From Flavobacterium sp. NRK1 (GTDB lineage: Bacteria > Bacteroidota > Bacteroidia > Flavobacteriales > Flavobacteriaceae), in contig NZ_JAMXLA010000001.1 of assembly GCF_024054175.1 (NCBI RefSeq), forward strand, positions 2,797,166 to 2,861,165: a DNA stretch of 64,000 nucleotides, given 5' to 3'. Below the pieces are notes generated by a model, which did not search any database, was not told the origin of the DNA, and was given only the letters and a program-made list of their open reading frames with translations. This document shows, one piece after another, positions 1 through 7,221 of this stretch. The stretch's first letter is position 1; each line of letters begins with the position of its first letter. A program made the position numbers and the translations under genes.

Positions 1-2
1 GA

Positions 3-413
3 TCAAAGACTAAGAAGAAAAATAATGACGTTGAGAAGAAATCTACAGGTAAATCTAAATCATTGAGATCAGTAAAATCTACAAAGCAAATTCAATTGGA
101 AGAAGTAGATGTAATCAAAACTTCTTCGAAGCCTTCATTACATGATTTTTATATATCGAAACAGCCTAAAAGCAATAGAGAAATTTTTGGTTTAGTTGCA
201 TATTACATTTGCGTTTACAATAAACAAGAATCATTTACTGTTGGCAATGTCGACTATGTATATAGAATTTTGAAATTAGGTAGAAAAAATAATCTTATCC
301 AACAAATCAACAACGTAAAGAATGAAACTCAGTGGTTTGAAGGACAAGGGAGTGGGATCTGGAAATTAACAAGACTTGGGGAGGTTGAACTCGAAAAATT
401 ATTTGATCGATAA
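3..413 (+). CDS. Winged-helix-like protein, 5' end outside window
   Basis: The frame is open from the first bases of the window, so this is the C-terminal part of a longer gene; the first internal start (TTG at 63) is probably not the real one. The visible part begins with a lysine-rich linker (residues such as SKTKKK and EKKSTGKSKS) and ends in a compact domain of about 80 residues (FGLVAYYICVY ... GIWKLTRLGEVELEKLF) that reads like a winged helix. It overlaps the next gene by one base (stop TAA with the A reused in ATG), so the two are translationally coupled. Function is not recognised. Location in an AT-rich accessory region suggests a defence or mobile-element role, which is inference. 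Confidence 0.6.
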   Translation, partial: SKTKKKNNDVEKKSTGKSKSLRSVKSTKQIQLEEVDVIKTSSKPSLHDFYISKQPKSNREIFGLVAYYICVYNKQESFTVGNVDYVYRILKLGRKNNLIQQINNVKNETQWFEGQGSGIWKLTRLGEVELEKLFDR

Positions 414-1147
414 TGATAGAGCTCAAAACGTTCGTAGATAAAATTGATAACTTTTATTCTATTGCGTCATCTAAACAGATAAAATACTTTGTATATTATT
501 TGCAAGTAAATGAACATTTAGAGGCTGTGACCCCTAGAGATATAGCAAAATGTTTCGATTCATTACATATTAATCCTTATTCTAATATAGCGCAATACTT
601 GAGAAGTTCCTCAAAAAAAAGCTCTAGTCAAGAGTTTTTGACTAAAAAAAAAGGATATATATTAATCGCAAGTTTACGTCAATTTATCGAAGCTGAAATT
701 GGAAAAGAGATTGAAGTAGCAGCTTCAAATTCTTTGTATCCATTAGAGATTTTTGAAAACACTCCCAGTTATTTAGAAGCTTTTGCCCACGAAGCATCAA
801 TATGTTATGATTATAAATTATATAATTCATGTCTTTTTATGCTTCGAAAAATATCTGAAACATTAATAATTGAATTATTTGAAAGAAAGGGTTTACAAAA
901 TAAAATAAAAAATCCACGAGGAGATTACTTTCAACTTGCTGATTTGATTAAAACTACTGTTTCAGAAAATTCATGGAAATTGTCTAAAATAGTTAAGGAA
1001 AATCTACCAAAGATTAAGTTATTAGCAGATTCAAGTGTACATAGCAAGCGCTTTAAAGCTAGAAAAGCCGATATTGATACAATGAAAACTGATTTAAGAA
1101 TTGTTTTTGAAGAGATAATTATTTTGATAGAATATCCTGGTAAATAA
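413..1147 (+). CDS. Winged-helix plus HEPN/DUF4145-like protein
   Basis: This 244-residue protein has two parts. Residues about 15-100 resemble the winged-helix-like tail of the preceding protein (SSKQIKYFVYYLQ ... KKKGYILIASLRQFIEAE). Residues about 125-240 are helical and contain LADSSVHSKRFKARKADID, which resembles the GD-SAHNRRF-like signature of a widespread HEPN/DUF4145-like family that I know from memory. HEPN domains are often RNA-binding or RNase domains in defence and toxin systems, but no clear RxxxxH ribonuclease motif is visible here. It starts on the overlapping ATG right at the end of the upstream gene, so the pair is one unit. The exact function is unknown. Confidence 0.65.
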   Translation: MIELKTFVDKIDNFYSIASSKQIKYFVYYLQVNEHLEAVTPRDIAKCFDSLHINPYSNIAQYLRSSSKKSSSQEFLTKKKGYILIASLRQFIEAEIGKEIEVAASNSLYPLEIFENTPSYLEAFAHEASICYDYKLYNSCLFMLRKISETLIIELFERKGLQNKIKNPRGDYFQLADLIKTTVSENSWKLSKIVKENLPKIKLLADSSVHSKRFKARKADIDTMKTDLRIVFEEIIILIEYPGK

Positions 1148-1175
1148 TTGATTCAATTGATTTAATTTTCTGAAC

Positions 1176-1373
1176 TTATTTCTTCAATTTATTCATACGC
1201 CTTTTTTCAATATATATAGTTACTATACAGGCGATAGTCCAAATTACAAGATTTCCAAGTATCTGTACTACACTAATTTTACTATCAAACCAGCCCAGCA
1301 AAGGAAAAATAAATGCCGTGCATAAAAACCAAGTAAAAAATATTACAATTGTTCTGCGTTTATAGCTTTCCAT
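1176..1373 (-). CDS. Small two-helix membrane protein, copy 1
   Basis: A 65-residue protein beginning MESYKRRT with two predicted membrane segments (about residues 8-24 and 33-53) and a basic tail (EKRRMNKLKK). I chose the internal ATG at 1373 rather than the upstream ATG at 1448. In the second copy (6082-6285) the longer reading frame is broken by a stop in the upstream part, whereas the MESYKRRT start is conserved in both. No family is recognised. It lies in a 282-bp segment that is repeated with about 94% identity at 6091-6372. Confidence 0.55.
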   Translation of the reverse strand: MESYKRRTIVIFFTWFLCTAFIFPLLGWFDSKISVVQILGNLVIWTIACIVTIYIEKRRMNKLKK

Positions 1374-1460
1374 ATTAAATATCAATAGTTTATTGTATAA
1401 TTTTCGTAAGGTATCTAAATTTTGCAAGAAGAACAAAATTAACGCCATGAAAAGCGGTAG
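1179..1460 (-). repeat. 282-bp duplicated segment, left copy
   Basis: This segment aligns without gaps to 6091-6372 (constant offset 4912), with about 16 mismatches by eye. Most mismatches fall inside the small membrane-protein gene; the roughly 87 bp upstream of its start differ at only two positions. Both copies point the same way and bracket the secreted-protein/GLPGLI/receptor cassette. Confidence 0.9.
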
Positions 1461-1911
1461 GAATTACATCCATTAAAAAGTACAGTCCAAACTTCACATG
1501 CAATATGCTACGATAACTGGCAATATTAAAATTTAACATAAAATTATGATAAAACATGTGGTTTTCCGTAAACAACTTTACAGGAATTTATATTAGATTT
1601 ACTGAATAATAGCAGAATTTTATTACATAAGTTTTTAAAACAATTTAGTACACAATGTTTTACAAATTACCTTTATAGAAATCATAATTAAAAATTCAAC
1701 TTCTAAAATTTACTTGAGGTCTATAAGTTGGATTCATGTTCATTACCATAGTTTTTAACGAGTTAATGTAACGTTATCAGTTTATGGTAATTAAAATATT
1801 TAGTCGCGATAAATTGCGGTCTTCTTTTGTTGGACCAAAGAAAAAATGGACAAAAGGAACGCTCAACCCATACGCGTTTAAGGGATATTTCAACCAAAGT
1901 TAATTATTAAT
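1461..1911. other. AT-rich intergenic region
   Basis: About 450 bases between the duplicated segment and the small secreted protein. I see no convincing gene. It must contain the promoter for the gene at 1912, but no perfect TAnnTTTG element was found. Around 1815-1860 there is a short imperfect dyad (TCTTTTGTTGGACCAAAGA) of unknown meaning. Confidence 0.5.
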
Positions 1912-2217
1912 ATGAAAAAAGTTTTTTTAAGTGCTGGACTTATCCTAGCTTTAACTGCAACAAGTTTCGCTAAAAATTGTGAAACTATAGTGGATATCAA
2001 ATCTTCGGACAAAAATACCTCAACAGATGAGGTGATGCCTTGTGTTTACAATATTTTGATCAAAAATTCAAGGGGTGAGGTAGTTAAAACTATTCCTTAC
2101 AATGGGACTACTGCTAATTGGACAGATTGTTTTAATTGGGCAGCAAACAATGTTAAGATTTGGACCGCACAAATAGCTAATTCTCCAGGATATACTGCAG
2201 AACATGATCTATATTAA
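1912..2217 (+). CDS. Small secreted protein
   Basis: A 101-residue protein with a clear signal peptide (MKKVFLSAGLILALTATSFA, cleavage near residue 20) and a mature part of about 80 residues containing three cysteines and several Trp and Asn residues (GTTANWTDCFNWAANN). It is followed by a strong hairpin at 2236-2261, so it can be transcribed alone. It sits about 320 bp upstream of a GLPGLI gene and a TonB-type outer-membrane gene on the same strand. No family is recognised. A secreted effector or substrate of the neighbouring outer-membrane proteins is possible but is inference only. Confidence 0.7.
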   Translation: MKKVFLSAGLILALTATSFAKNCETIVDIKSSDKNTSTDEVMPCVYNILIKNSRGEVVKTIPYNGTTANWTDCFNWAANNVKIWTAQIANSPGYTAEHDLY

Positions 2218-2541
2218 TTGCTAATACAGTTCAATCAGGTGTGGTCTATTGACCGCACCTGTGTTTTAGGAAGTTAGCTTTTTATAAGTTTTATAGAAAT
2301 GAATAAAATATGAAGTGAAAGAACTTCGCGCTTCGGTTGTACTGACCTTAACCAGCAAATTAAAATTATTCAAACGAAATTTAGTACACGGGAAATCTTA
2401 TCTAAAATTAATGTGATTTTATTAGTGGGGTTGAATACTTTGGAGCCACTAATATTATTACGATTTAAATACAATTCCAATAATTAATACTAACGGTTGT
2501 GCGTCTATGTAGCCCATCTGTTTCTTATATCAAAAACAATT
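2218..2541. other. Intergenic region before GLPGLI gene
   Basis: About 320 bases with no supported gene. After the terminator hairpin at 2236-2261 the sequence is AT-rich. I see no perfect flavobacterial promoter, although transcription of the GLPGLI gene must begin somewhere here. Confidence 0.5.
2236..2268 (+). terminator. Rho-independent terminator
   Basis: An 11-bp stem (2236-2246 pairing with 2251-2261, one G-U wobble) with a four-base loop is followed by a weak T-rich tract. It ends transcription of the small secreted protein gene. Confidence 0.75.
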
Positions 2542-3294
2542 ATGAAATTATTTTCTCTAATGCTGCTAAGTTTCTTTGGACTTAGCGCATTTTCACAACA
2601 GAATAATAACGCGGTTATAGATTATACAGAATACAATAATACTGAAAGTCCTAATACTTTAACTTCGACACTGTATATACAAAATTCTATTACAATTTTT
2701 CTTCCAAAATTTACCACACAAGTATTCAATAATCCGAAAGAGGAAGCGAATCGAACGAATCGGATAACTATGAATACGGATTACTTAAAAATAGATCATA
2801 GCAACAAGCAAGTGCTTTCTATTGAAGGTTTTCAAGCGGAGTATCTTCTTGTTAAAGATGAATATCCCAACCTTCAATGGAATGTATCTCAAGAAGAAAA
2901 AGTCATTGGTAAATATAAATGCATAAAAGCAACCACTAATTATCGCGGTAGGGATTGGGTAGCATGGTTTGCACCTGAAATCCCCCTTAACTATGGCCCT
3001 TGGAAGCTTTATGGTTTGCCGGGATTAATTGTTGAGGCATCTGATGCATCTAACAGATATGGTTGGCGAATTGAAAAAATAGAATTTAAAAATGACACGG
3101 TTTTTGAAAAGGATTTCAATACCTTAGTCAAGGTAAAAAGCAAAACCCCAATATCGAAAAAGAAACTGCTAGAAGATTTAGCTGAATATGATGCTAATCT
3201 TAATGCGCAAATGAAACAATTAATGCCGGATATGGGGGAGCCGGTAAATATAAGGACCGGTTATGAACTAAAATATGAATGGGAGACCAAGTAA
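2542..3294 (+). CDS. GLPGLI family secreted protein
   Basis: This 250-residue protein carries the family-defining motif near its middle (GPWKLYGLPGLI). It begins with a signal peptide (MKLFSLMLLSFFGLSAFSQ). I chose the ATG at 2542 because the signal peptide starts there; the longer frame from 2497 needs a TTG start and adds a non-signal segment. GLPGLI proteins are a Bacteroidetes family of exported proteins of unknown biochemical role, often encoded beside a large TonB-type outer-membrane protein. That arrangement is seen here: the receptor gene follows after only six bases, in the same reading frame, separated by the stop codon. Confidence 0.88.
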   Translation: MKLFSLMLLSFFGLSAFSQQNNNAVIDYTEYNNTESPNTLTSTLYIQNSITIFLPKFTTQVFNNPKEEANRTNRITMNTDYLKIDHSNKQVLSIEGFQAEYLLVKDEYPNLQWNVSQEEKVIGKYKCIKATTNYRGRDWVAWFAPEIPLNYGPWKLYGLPGLIVEASDASNRYGWRIEKIEFKNDTVFEKDFNTLVKVKSKTPISKKKLLEDLAEYDANLNAQMKQLMPDMGEPVNIRTGYELKYEWETK

Positions 3295-3300
3295 TTTTCC

Positions 3301-5949
3301 TTGCAAGTGTTCAAATTTTTAATTTTTTCTATTGTGTTTCTAATTTCTTTGGAAACAGAAGCACAATCGTATATTTCAGGTAAGGTTAGCGCGGAATCGG
3401 GAGAAATACTGCCGGGTGCCTCAGTGATGTTAAAAAGTGATGAAGATAAGCTTATTGCTTATACAATCTCCGGGGCGGATGGAAGTTATATTATTAATAT
3501 CAAAGAATCAGGTGCTTATACTTTGGAAGCTATCTATCTGGGGTTTACAAAGCAAAAAAAAACACTAAAGATTTCGCAAGGTAATGTCAGCGTTAATTTT
3601 ATATTGGAAGAATCCAAGCAAGTCCTAAGTGAAATTATTATAGAGCATGAACAGCCAGTAAAATTACGTGGCGATACATTGATTTATGATGCAAAAAAAC
3701 TGTCAACTGGCCATGAATCAGTAGTGGAGGATTTATTGAAAAATATCCCTGGTCTTACGGTGTTAAATGATGGCAGGATTTTTTATGGAAAAACTGAAGT
3801 TGAAAAGGTAATGGTTGATGGTGATGATTTTTTCAGCAGGGGTTACTCGCTTCTAACCAAGAACATGCCAACACAACCTTTAGATAAAATTGAAATACTA
3901 CAAGACTATTCCAACAATAAGCTATTAAAAGGAATTGAAGATTCAGGAAAGGTTGCCCTTAACCTTACTATTGATGAGCGATATAAAAATATATGGTTTG
4001 GTGACCTAGCTGTCGGATATGGTAACGATAACCGCTACAACATTAGAGGTAACCTGATGAATTTCAGTAAATTTTATAAACTATATCTCACTACCACCGG
4101 CAATAATGCCGGTTACGATAATGTTGGAAATATAAATGATATGATTTTTGATTCTAACGAGATGGAATCAATAGGAAGAGGCTACAGTACATCGACGGTA
4201 ATGAGCCCAAACGTTGGTACGACATTTCTGGATCAGAAACGTTCATTGTTCAATAATGCCAAAATGGTTACGCTCAGTACAATCCTTCCGGTTACTACAC
4301 AATTTAAGCTTCAAGTTAAAGGATATTTAGGTTCTGATGAACTTAAGGCATGGAATAGTTCATATTTCGCAGTAGAATTACCTGGAACGCACTTTAAAAA
4401 TACTGAAACTGATGTCTCTGTAAACAAAATTAAAAAGGGGTATGTAAACCTCTTTGCAAATTACGATATATCCAAAACGATGATGCTCCAATCATCCTCA
4501 ACTTTTAACAAGGGAACAAATGATTTCAGAAATGACCTTAATTTTAACACTATTACTACTCTCGAAGATCTTAATACCACGCATACTTATCTAGACCAGA
4601 AATTGACCTATACACAACAATGGAATAAGAATACTGCATTATTACTTAAAGGCAGGTTTTTAACCGATAAATTGCCTCAGCGATATCATATAAATGATTA
4701 TCTACTTGGCGACTTATTTACAGTTGACAATATAACCGATGTTGGCAATGATGTAAGTAACAAAAGACAGTATTTTGGGTTTCAAGCTGACTTCAAGTTA
4801 AGACAAATAAATCAGGATCTTATAGCTTTTACAATTGGATATGACGACAACAGAGATTTCCTTAAAACAGCATTTAGGCTTTTCTCCGATTCCGGCACTG
4901 TACTTCCCGAGGATTATCAATCCAATTCACAACTCCATGTTGGAGATCTTTATGCTAGTAGTGCATATACTTGGAAATTAAGAAAGTTATCACTTACCGG
5001 TAATTTAAGTGCCCATCAATTTTTCAATAGATTTGAAAATATAAATAACATAATTAAAGCCCAAAATCCATTTTATATTAACTTAATGCTCGATGGGATA
5101 TATGTAATAAATACAAAAAATACAATATTTGCTCATTACAATCACAGGGTACACAACAATACAGTATTACAAGTCAACGATGCCTATCTCTTATCATCCT
5201 CGCGAAGTTTTTCAAAAGGTCTTGGAGACTTTAATCAGCTCGAAAGTAGTTCGGTAGGTGCTGAATATACAACTAAACATTATCTTAACCGCTATAATTT
5301 TTCATGGGGTGTAGATTATTCAAAACAAAACGATGCAATCAGGTATCGTAACACCCTTGAGCAAAATAGTGCTCTTACAAATGCTTTTGCAATGAAAGGA
5401 GGTGACCGACTATATGGTAATTTCAGGTCCCACTATATAATAAAAAAATTAAAAGGCAGTATTATGCTTGATATTAAGGCCGGCAGGTCTATTTATTATA
5501 ATATTGTAAACAATTCTGGCTTACGTAAAAATGCTGCTTATAATCAAAATTATACTTTAAGCTGGCGAAGTAATTTTAATGGCGCATTTGATTTTCATAT
5601 TGGCACAGATTGGAGTTTTTCACAAACGAAATCCGAACAAACATTCCATAATACCACAAAAAACAGCTTTTTGGATTTGATGTATAAGCATGGAGATTAT
5701 CTTACATTGAAAATTCGAACTGATCATTACAATTTTGGAGGTCAGGATAAATATAACAACTATTTTTTCAATGATATAGAAAGTAGTTATTTTTTTAAGG
5801 ATAAAAAATATATAATAAGCCTTGATGCGAGAAACTTGTTTAATGTTAAAACTTTTACGTCTTACGCTATTTCAGACTATGGATATTCATCAACTTCATA
5901 TCGTTTATTGCAGAGATATATTCTGTTTTCTTTCAAGGTTAGATTTTAA
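3301..5949 (+). CDS. TonB-type outer-membrane barrel with carboxypeptidase-like domain
   Basis: An 882-residue outer-membrane protein. It has a signal peptide (about residues 1-22), a carboxypeptidase-regulatory-like beta-sandwich (about 23-105: ISGKVSAESGEILPGASVML), a plug-like domain (about 120-215: GHESVVEDLLKNIPGLTV), and a long C-terminal beta barrel ending in an aromatic terminal strand (YILFSFKVRF). This resembles the TonB-receptor-like outer-membrane family that accompanies GLPGLI proteins. The annotated start is TTG at 3301; GTG at 3307 would also give a normal signal peptide (MFKFLIFSIVFLI). No ATG is available before the signal sequence. It is probably co-translated with the GLPGLI gene. 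Its ligand is unknown. Confidence 0.85.
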   Translation: MQVFKFLIFSIVFLISLETEAQSYISGKVSAESGEILPGASVMLKSDEDKLIAYTISGADGSYIINIKESGAYTLEAIYLGFTKQKKTLKISQGNVSVNFILEESKQVLSEIIIEHEQPVKLRGDTLIYDAKKLSTGHESVVEDLLKNIPGLTVLNDGRIFYGKTEVEKVMVDGDDFFSRGYSLLTKNMPTQPLDKIEILQDYSNNKLLKGIEDSGKVALNLTIDERYKNIWFGDLAVGYGNDNRYNIRGNLMNFSKFYKLYLTTTGNNAGYDNVGNINDMIFDSNEMESIGRGYSTSTVMSPNVGTTFLDQKRSLFNNAKMVTLSTILPVTTQFKLQVKGYLGSDELKAWNSSYFAVELPGTHFKNTETDVSVNKIKKGYVNLFANYDISKTMMLQSSSTFNKGTNDFRNDLNFNTITTLEDLNTTHTYLDQKLTYTQQWNKNTALLLKGRFLTDKLPQRYHINDYLLGDLFTVDNITDVGNDVSNKRQYFGFQADFKLRQINQDLIAFTIGYDDNRDFLKTAFRLFSDSGTVLPEDYQSNSQLHVGDLYASSAYTWKLRKLSLTGNLSAHQFFNRFENINNIIKAQNPFYINLMLDGIYVINTKNTIFAHYNHRVHNNTVLQVNDAYLLSSSRSFSKGLGDFNQLESSSVGAEYTTKHYLNRYNFSWGVDYSKQNDAIRYRNTLEQNSALTNAFAMKGGDRLYGNFRSHYIIKKLKGSIMLDIKAGRSIYYNIVNNSGLRKNAAYNQNYTLSWRSNFNGAFDFHIGTDWSFSQTKSEQTFHNTTKNSFLDLMYKHGDYLTLKIRTDHYNFGGQDKYNNYFFNDIESSYFFKDKKYIISLDARNLFNVKTFTSYAISDYGYSSTSYRLLQRYILFSFKVRF

Positions 5950-6081
5950 GGCAAAATTATTATTAACAGTGAATTTCAAAAATCATTTTTGTATATAAAT
6001 CGACTGTAATTGTTGAGAATAGCACTATTTATAGCCTGGCAATTACTGTTTCATAATAGTCGCCTGTTGTTATTAAGCATA

Positions 6082-6285
6082 CTAATCCTCTTTCTTCAAT
6101 TTATTCATGCGTCTTTTTTCAACATATATAGTTACTATACAGGCAATAGCCCAAATTACAACATTTCCTAGTATCTGTACTACGCTAATTTTACTATCAA
6201 ACCACCCCAGCAGCGAAAAAATAATTGCCGTGCATAAAAACCAATTAAAAAATATTACAATTGTTCTGCGTTTATAGCTTTCCAT
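6082..6285 (-). CDS. Small two-helix membrane protein, copy 2
   Basis: A 67-residue paralogue of the protein at 1176-1373, with the same MESYKRRT start, two membrane segments and basic tail, ending in KKED. In the upstream segment shared with copy 1, a single base change creates a TAA stop, so translation from the distal ATG is not possible here. No family is recognised. Confidence 0.55.
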   Translation of the reverse strand: MESYKRRTIVIFFNWFLCTAIIFSLLGWFDSKISVVQILGNVVIWAIACIVTIYVEKRRMNKLKKED

Positions 6286-6372
6286 ATTAAATATCAATAG
6301 TTTATTTTATAATTTTCGTAAGGTATCTAAATTTTGCAAGAAGAACAAAATTAACGCCATGAAAAGCAGTAG
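6091..6372 (-). repeat. 282-bp duplicated segment, right copy
   Basis: Direct-repeat partner of 1179-1460, same orientation, no gaps, about 94% identity. The repeat stops sharply: the bases following 6372 bear no resemblance to those after 1460. Confidence 0.9.
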
Positions 6373-6409
6373 CAACAGGAAGTAATTAGGTTGTTAATGT
6401 AACACAGGT

Positions 6410-6440
6410 AAAAAAAAACCTCTCCGAACCACCAGAGAGG
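6410..6440 (-). terminator. Rho-independent terminator, possibly 3' end of a small RNA
   Basis: On the minus strand a CCTCTC/GAGAGG stem closes a ten-base loop containing GGTGGTT and is followed by nine T residues. A smaller upstream hairpin (around 6455-6475) resembles the layout of the unit at 6997-7064. It could simply terminate the gene at 6562-6915. Confidence 0.75.
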
Positions 6441-6561
6441 CTAAACCAACTAAGCTACCTTATCTAAAGATAGCAATCAACAATATTGCCTATTAAAAGG
6501 CGGTTGCGAATTTATACAAATAAGCGTTCGTTAGGAGGCAGTTTAACGGTATGGTAACAAA

Positions 6562-6915
6562 TTATTTTCTCTTACGTAAGATGTAGTGGTAAATATTCTC
6601 GTCACCATCTGTAACGGTATAAGCTGTTGTAAAATCATAACCATTTTCGCTCATGAAATTAAGCGCGTCAATCATTGAATTGAATTCAACCACTTTACCA
6701 TCGGCGTCCTTAAGCAGTGTTTCTTTACCAGAAGAAAACATCTTTGTATGCTGCCCAAAATCTAAGGCCACTTTTAGTTTGGTTGACATGAATTTTGAAG
6801 AGCCAACGATTTCGATATATTCAACATTTATATCTTTTAAAGGTATATCGTTAACCGTTTGTGCCTGAAAAGTTAGAGAAGCAAGTAGTAAAGCTGTTAT
6901 AAAAAATTTCTTCAT
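6562..6915 (-). CDS. Small secreted protein
   Basis: A 117-residue protein with a clear signal peptide (MKKFFITALLLASLTFQAQ) and a mature part of about 98 residues of mixed alpha/beta character ending in a basic tail (YILRKRK). It resembles the short exported hypothetical proteins common in Flavobacteriaceae. A TAnnTTTG element (TAGTTTTG, 6944-6951 on the minus strand) lies about 30 bases upstream of the ATG. Function unknown. Confidence 0.75.
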   Translation of the reverse strand: MKKFFITALLLASLTFQAQTVNDIPLKDINVEYIEIVGSSKFMSTKLKVALDFGQHTKMFSSGKETLLKDADGKVVEFNSMIDALNFMSENGYDFTTAYTVTDGDENIYHYILRKRK

Positions 6916-6996
6916 TTTAAATTAGTTGTGATTTGTAAAGTCACAAAACTAAATTAAACTATCAGAAAACAGCCATTTGTTACCCAGTATTTCTGC

Positions 6997-7064
6997 AAAA
7001 AAAAAGCCCCGACAACCACATCGGGACTTTTATAATCCACCCTCCTAAAAGGGTCAATAATTAA
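6997..7064 (-). ncRNA. Candidate small RNA of about 70 nt
   Basis: A consensus flavobacterial promoter lies immediately upstream, and the segment has two hairpins: a small one (ACCCT ... AGGGT, about 7041-7056) and a terminator stem (GTCCCGA/TCGGGGC, 7006-7027) with a GTGGTTG-containing loop and nine T residues. No open frame of useful length lies in it. It could be an independent small RNA or merely a transcribed leader that usually terminates before the gene at 6562-6915. I do not recognise an Rfam family with certainty. Confidence 0.45.
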
Positions 7065-7070
7065 TCAGTG

Positions 7071-7101
7071 CAAATATAATAATTAGGGAAGCTAAAAACA
7101 A
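7071..7101 (-). promoter_or_regulatory. Consensus Bacteroidetes promoter
   Basis: TTG (7099-7101, read on the minus strand), a 20-base spacer, then TATATTTG (7071-7078). This fits the TTG-N(17-23)-TAnnTTTG consensus of Flavobacteriaceae. It would start transcripts near 7064. Confidence 0.65.
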
Positions 7102-7221
7102 GTTTTAATTCCTTATGCCAACGCTATCCATTTACTGCCCAGTAAATTTTAAGGATTGCATTGCTTTCTCTGTTTCATCCTGCTGCCACTCCTCTTACCA
7201 TATTTCCTCCATGCTATCCGG

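Larger units (their letters stand above)
6916..7221. other. Intergenic region with orphan transcription unit
   Basis: About 300 bases between the secreted-protein gene and the TPR-AraC gene. It holds, on the minus strand, a consensus promoter (7071-7101), a two-hairpin segment with a terminator (6997-7064), and then the promoter of the gene at 6562-6915. Base composition changes here from AT-rich to GC-rich going right. Confidence 0.6.

Noticed and set aside
1390..1575. Minus-strand 61-codon frame overlapping the left duplicated segment
   Set aside because: It overlaps the conserved small-membrane-protein gene, lacks a recognisable domain, and is not preserved in the second copy.
1771..1880. 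Open minus-strand frame with a protein-like segment
   Set aside because: No start, no conserved motif that I can support, and short.
1636..2390. Shared word AATTTAGTACAC at about 1645 and 2378 as a possible attachment site
   Set aside because: Only 12 bases are shared, flanks differ, and such AT-rich words recur by chance.
6413..6475. Possible tRNA remnant (GGTAGCTTAGTTGGTTTAG on the minus strand)
   Set aside because: It resembles a D-arm, but no acceptor stem, anticodon arm or T-loop follows; the hairpin and T run mark it as a terminator.
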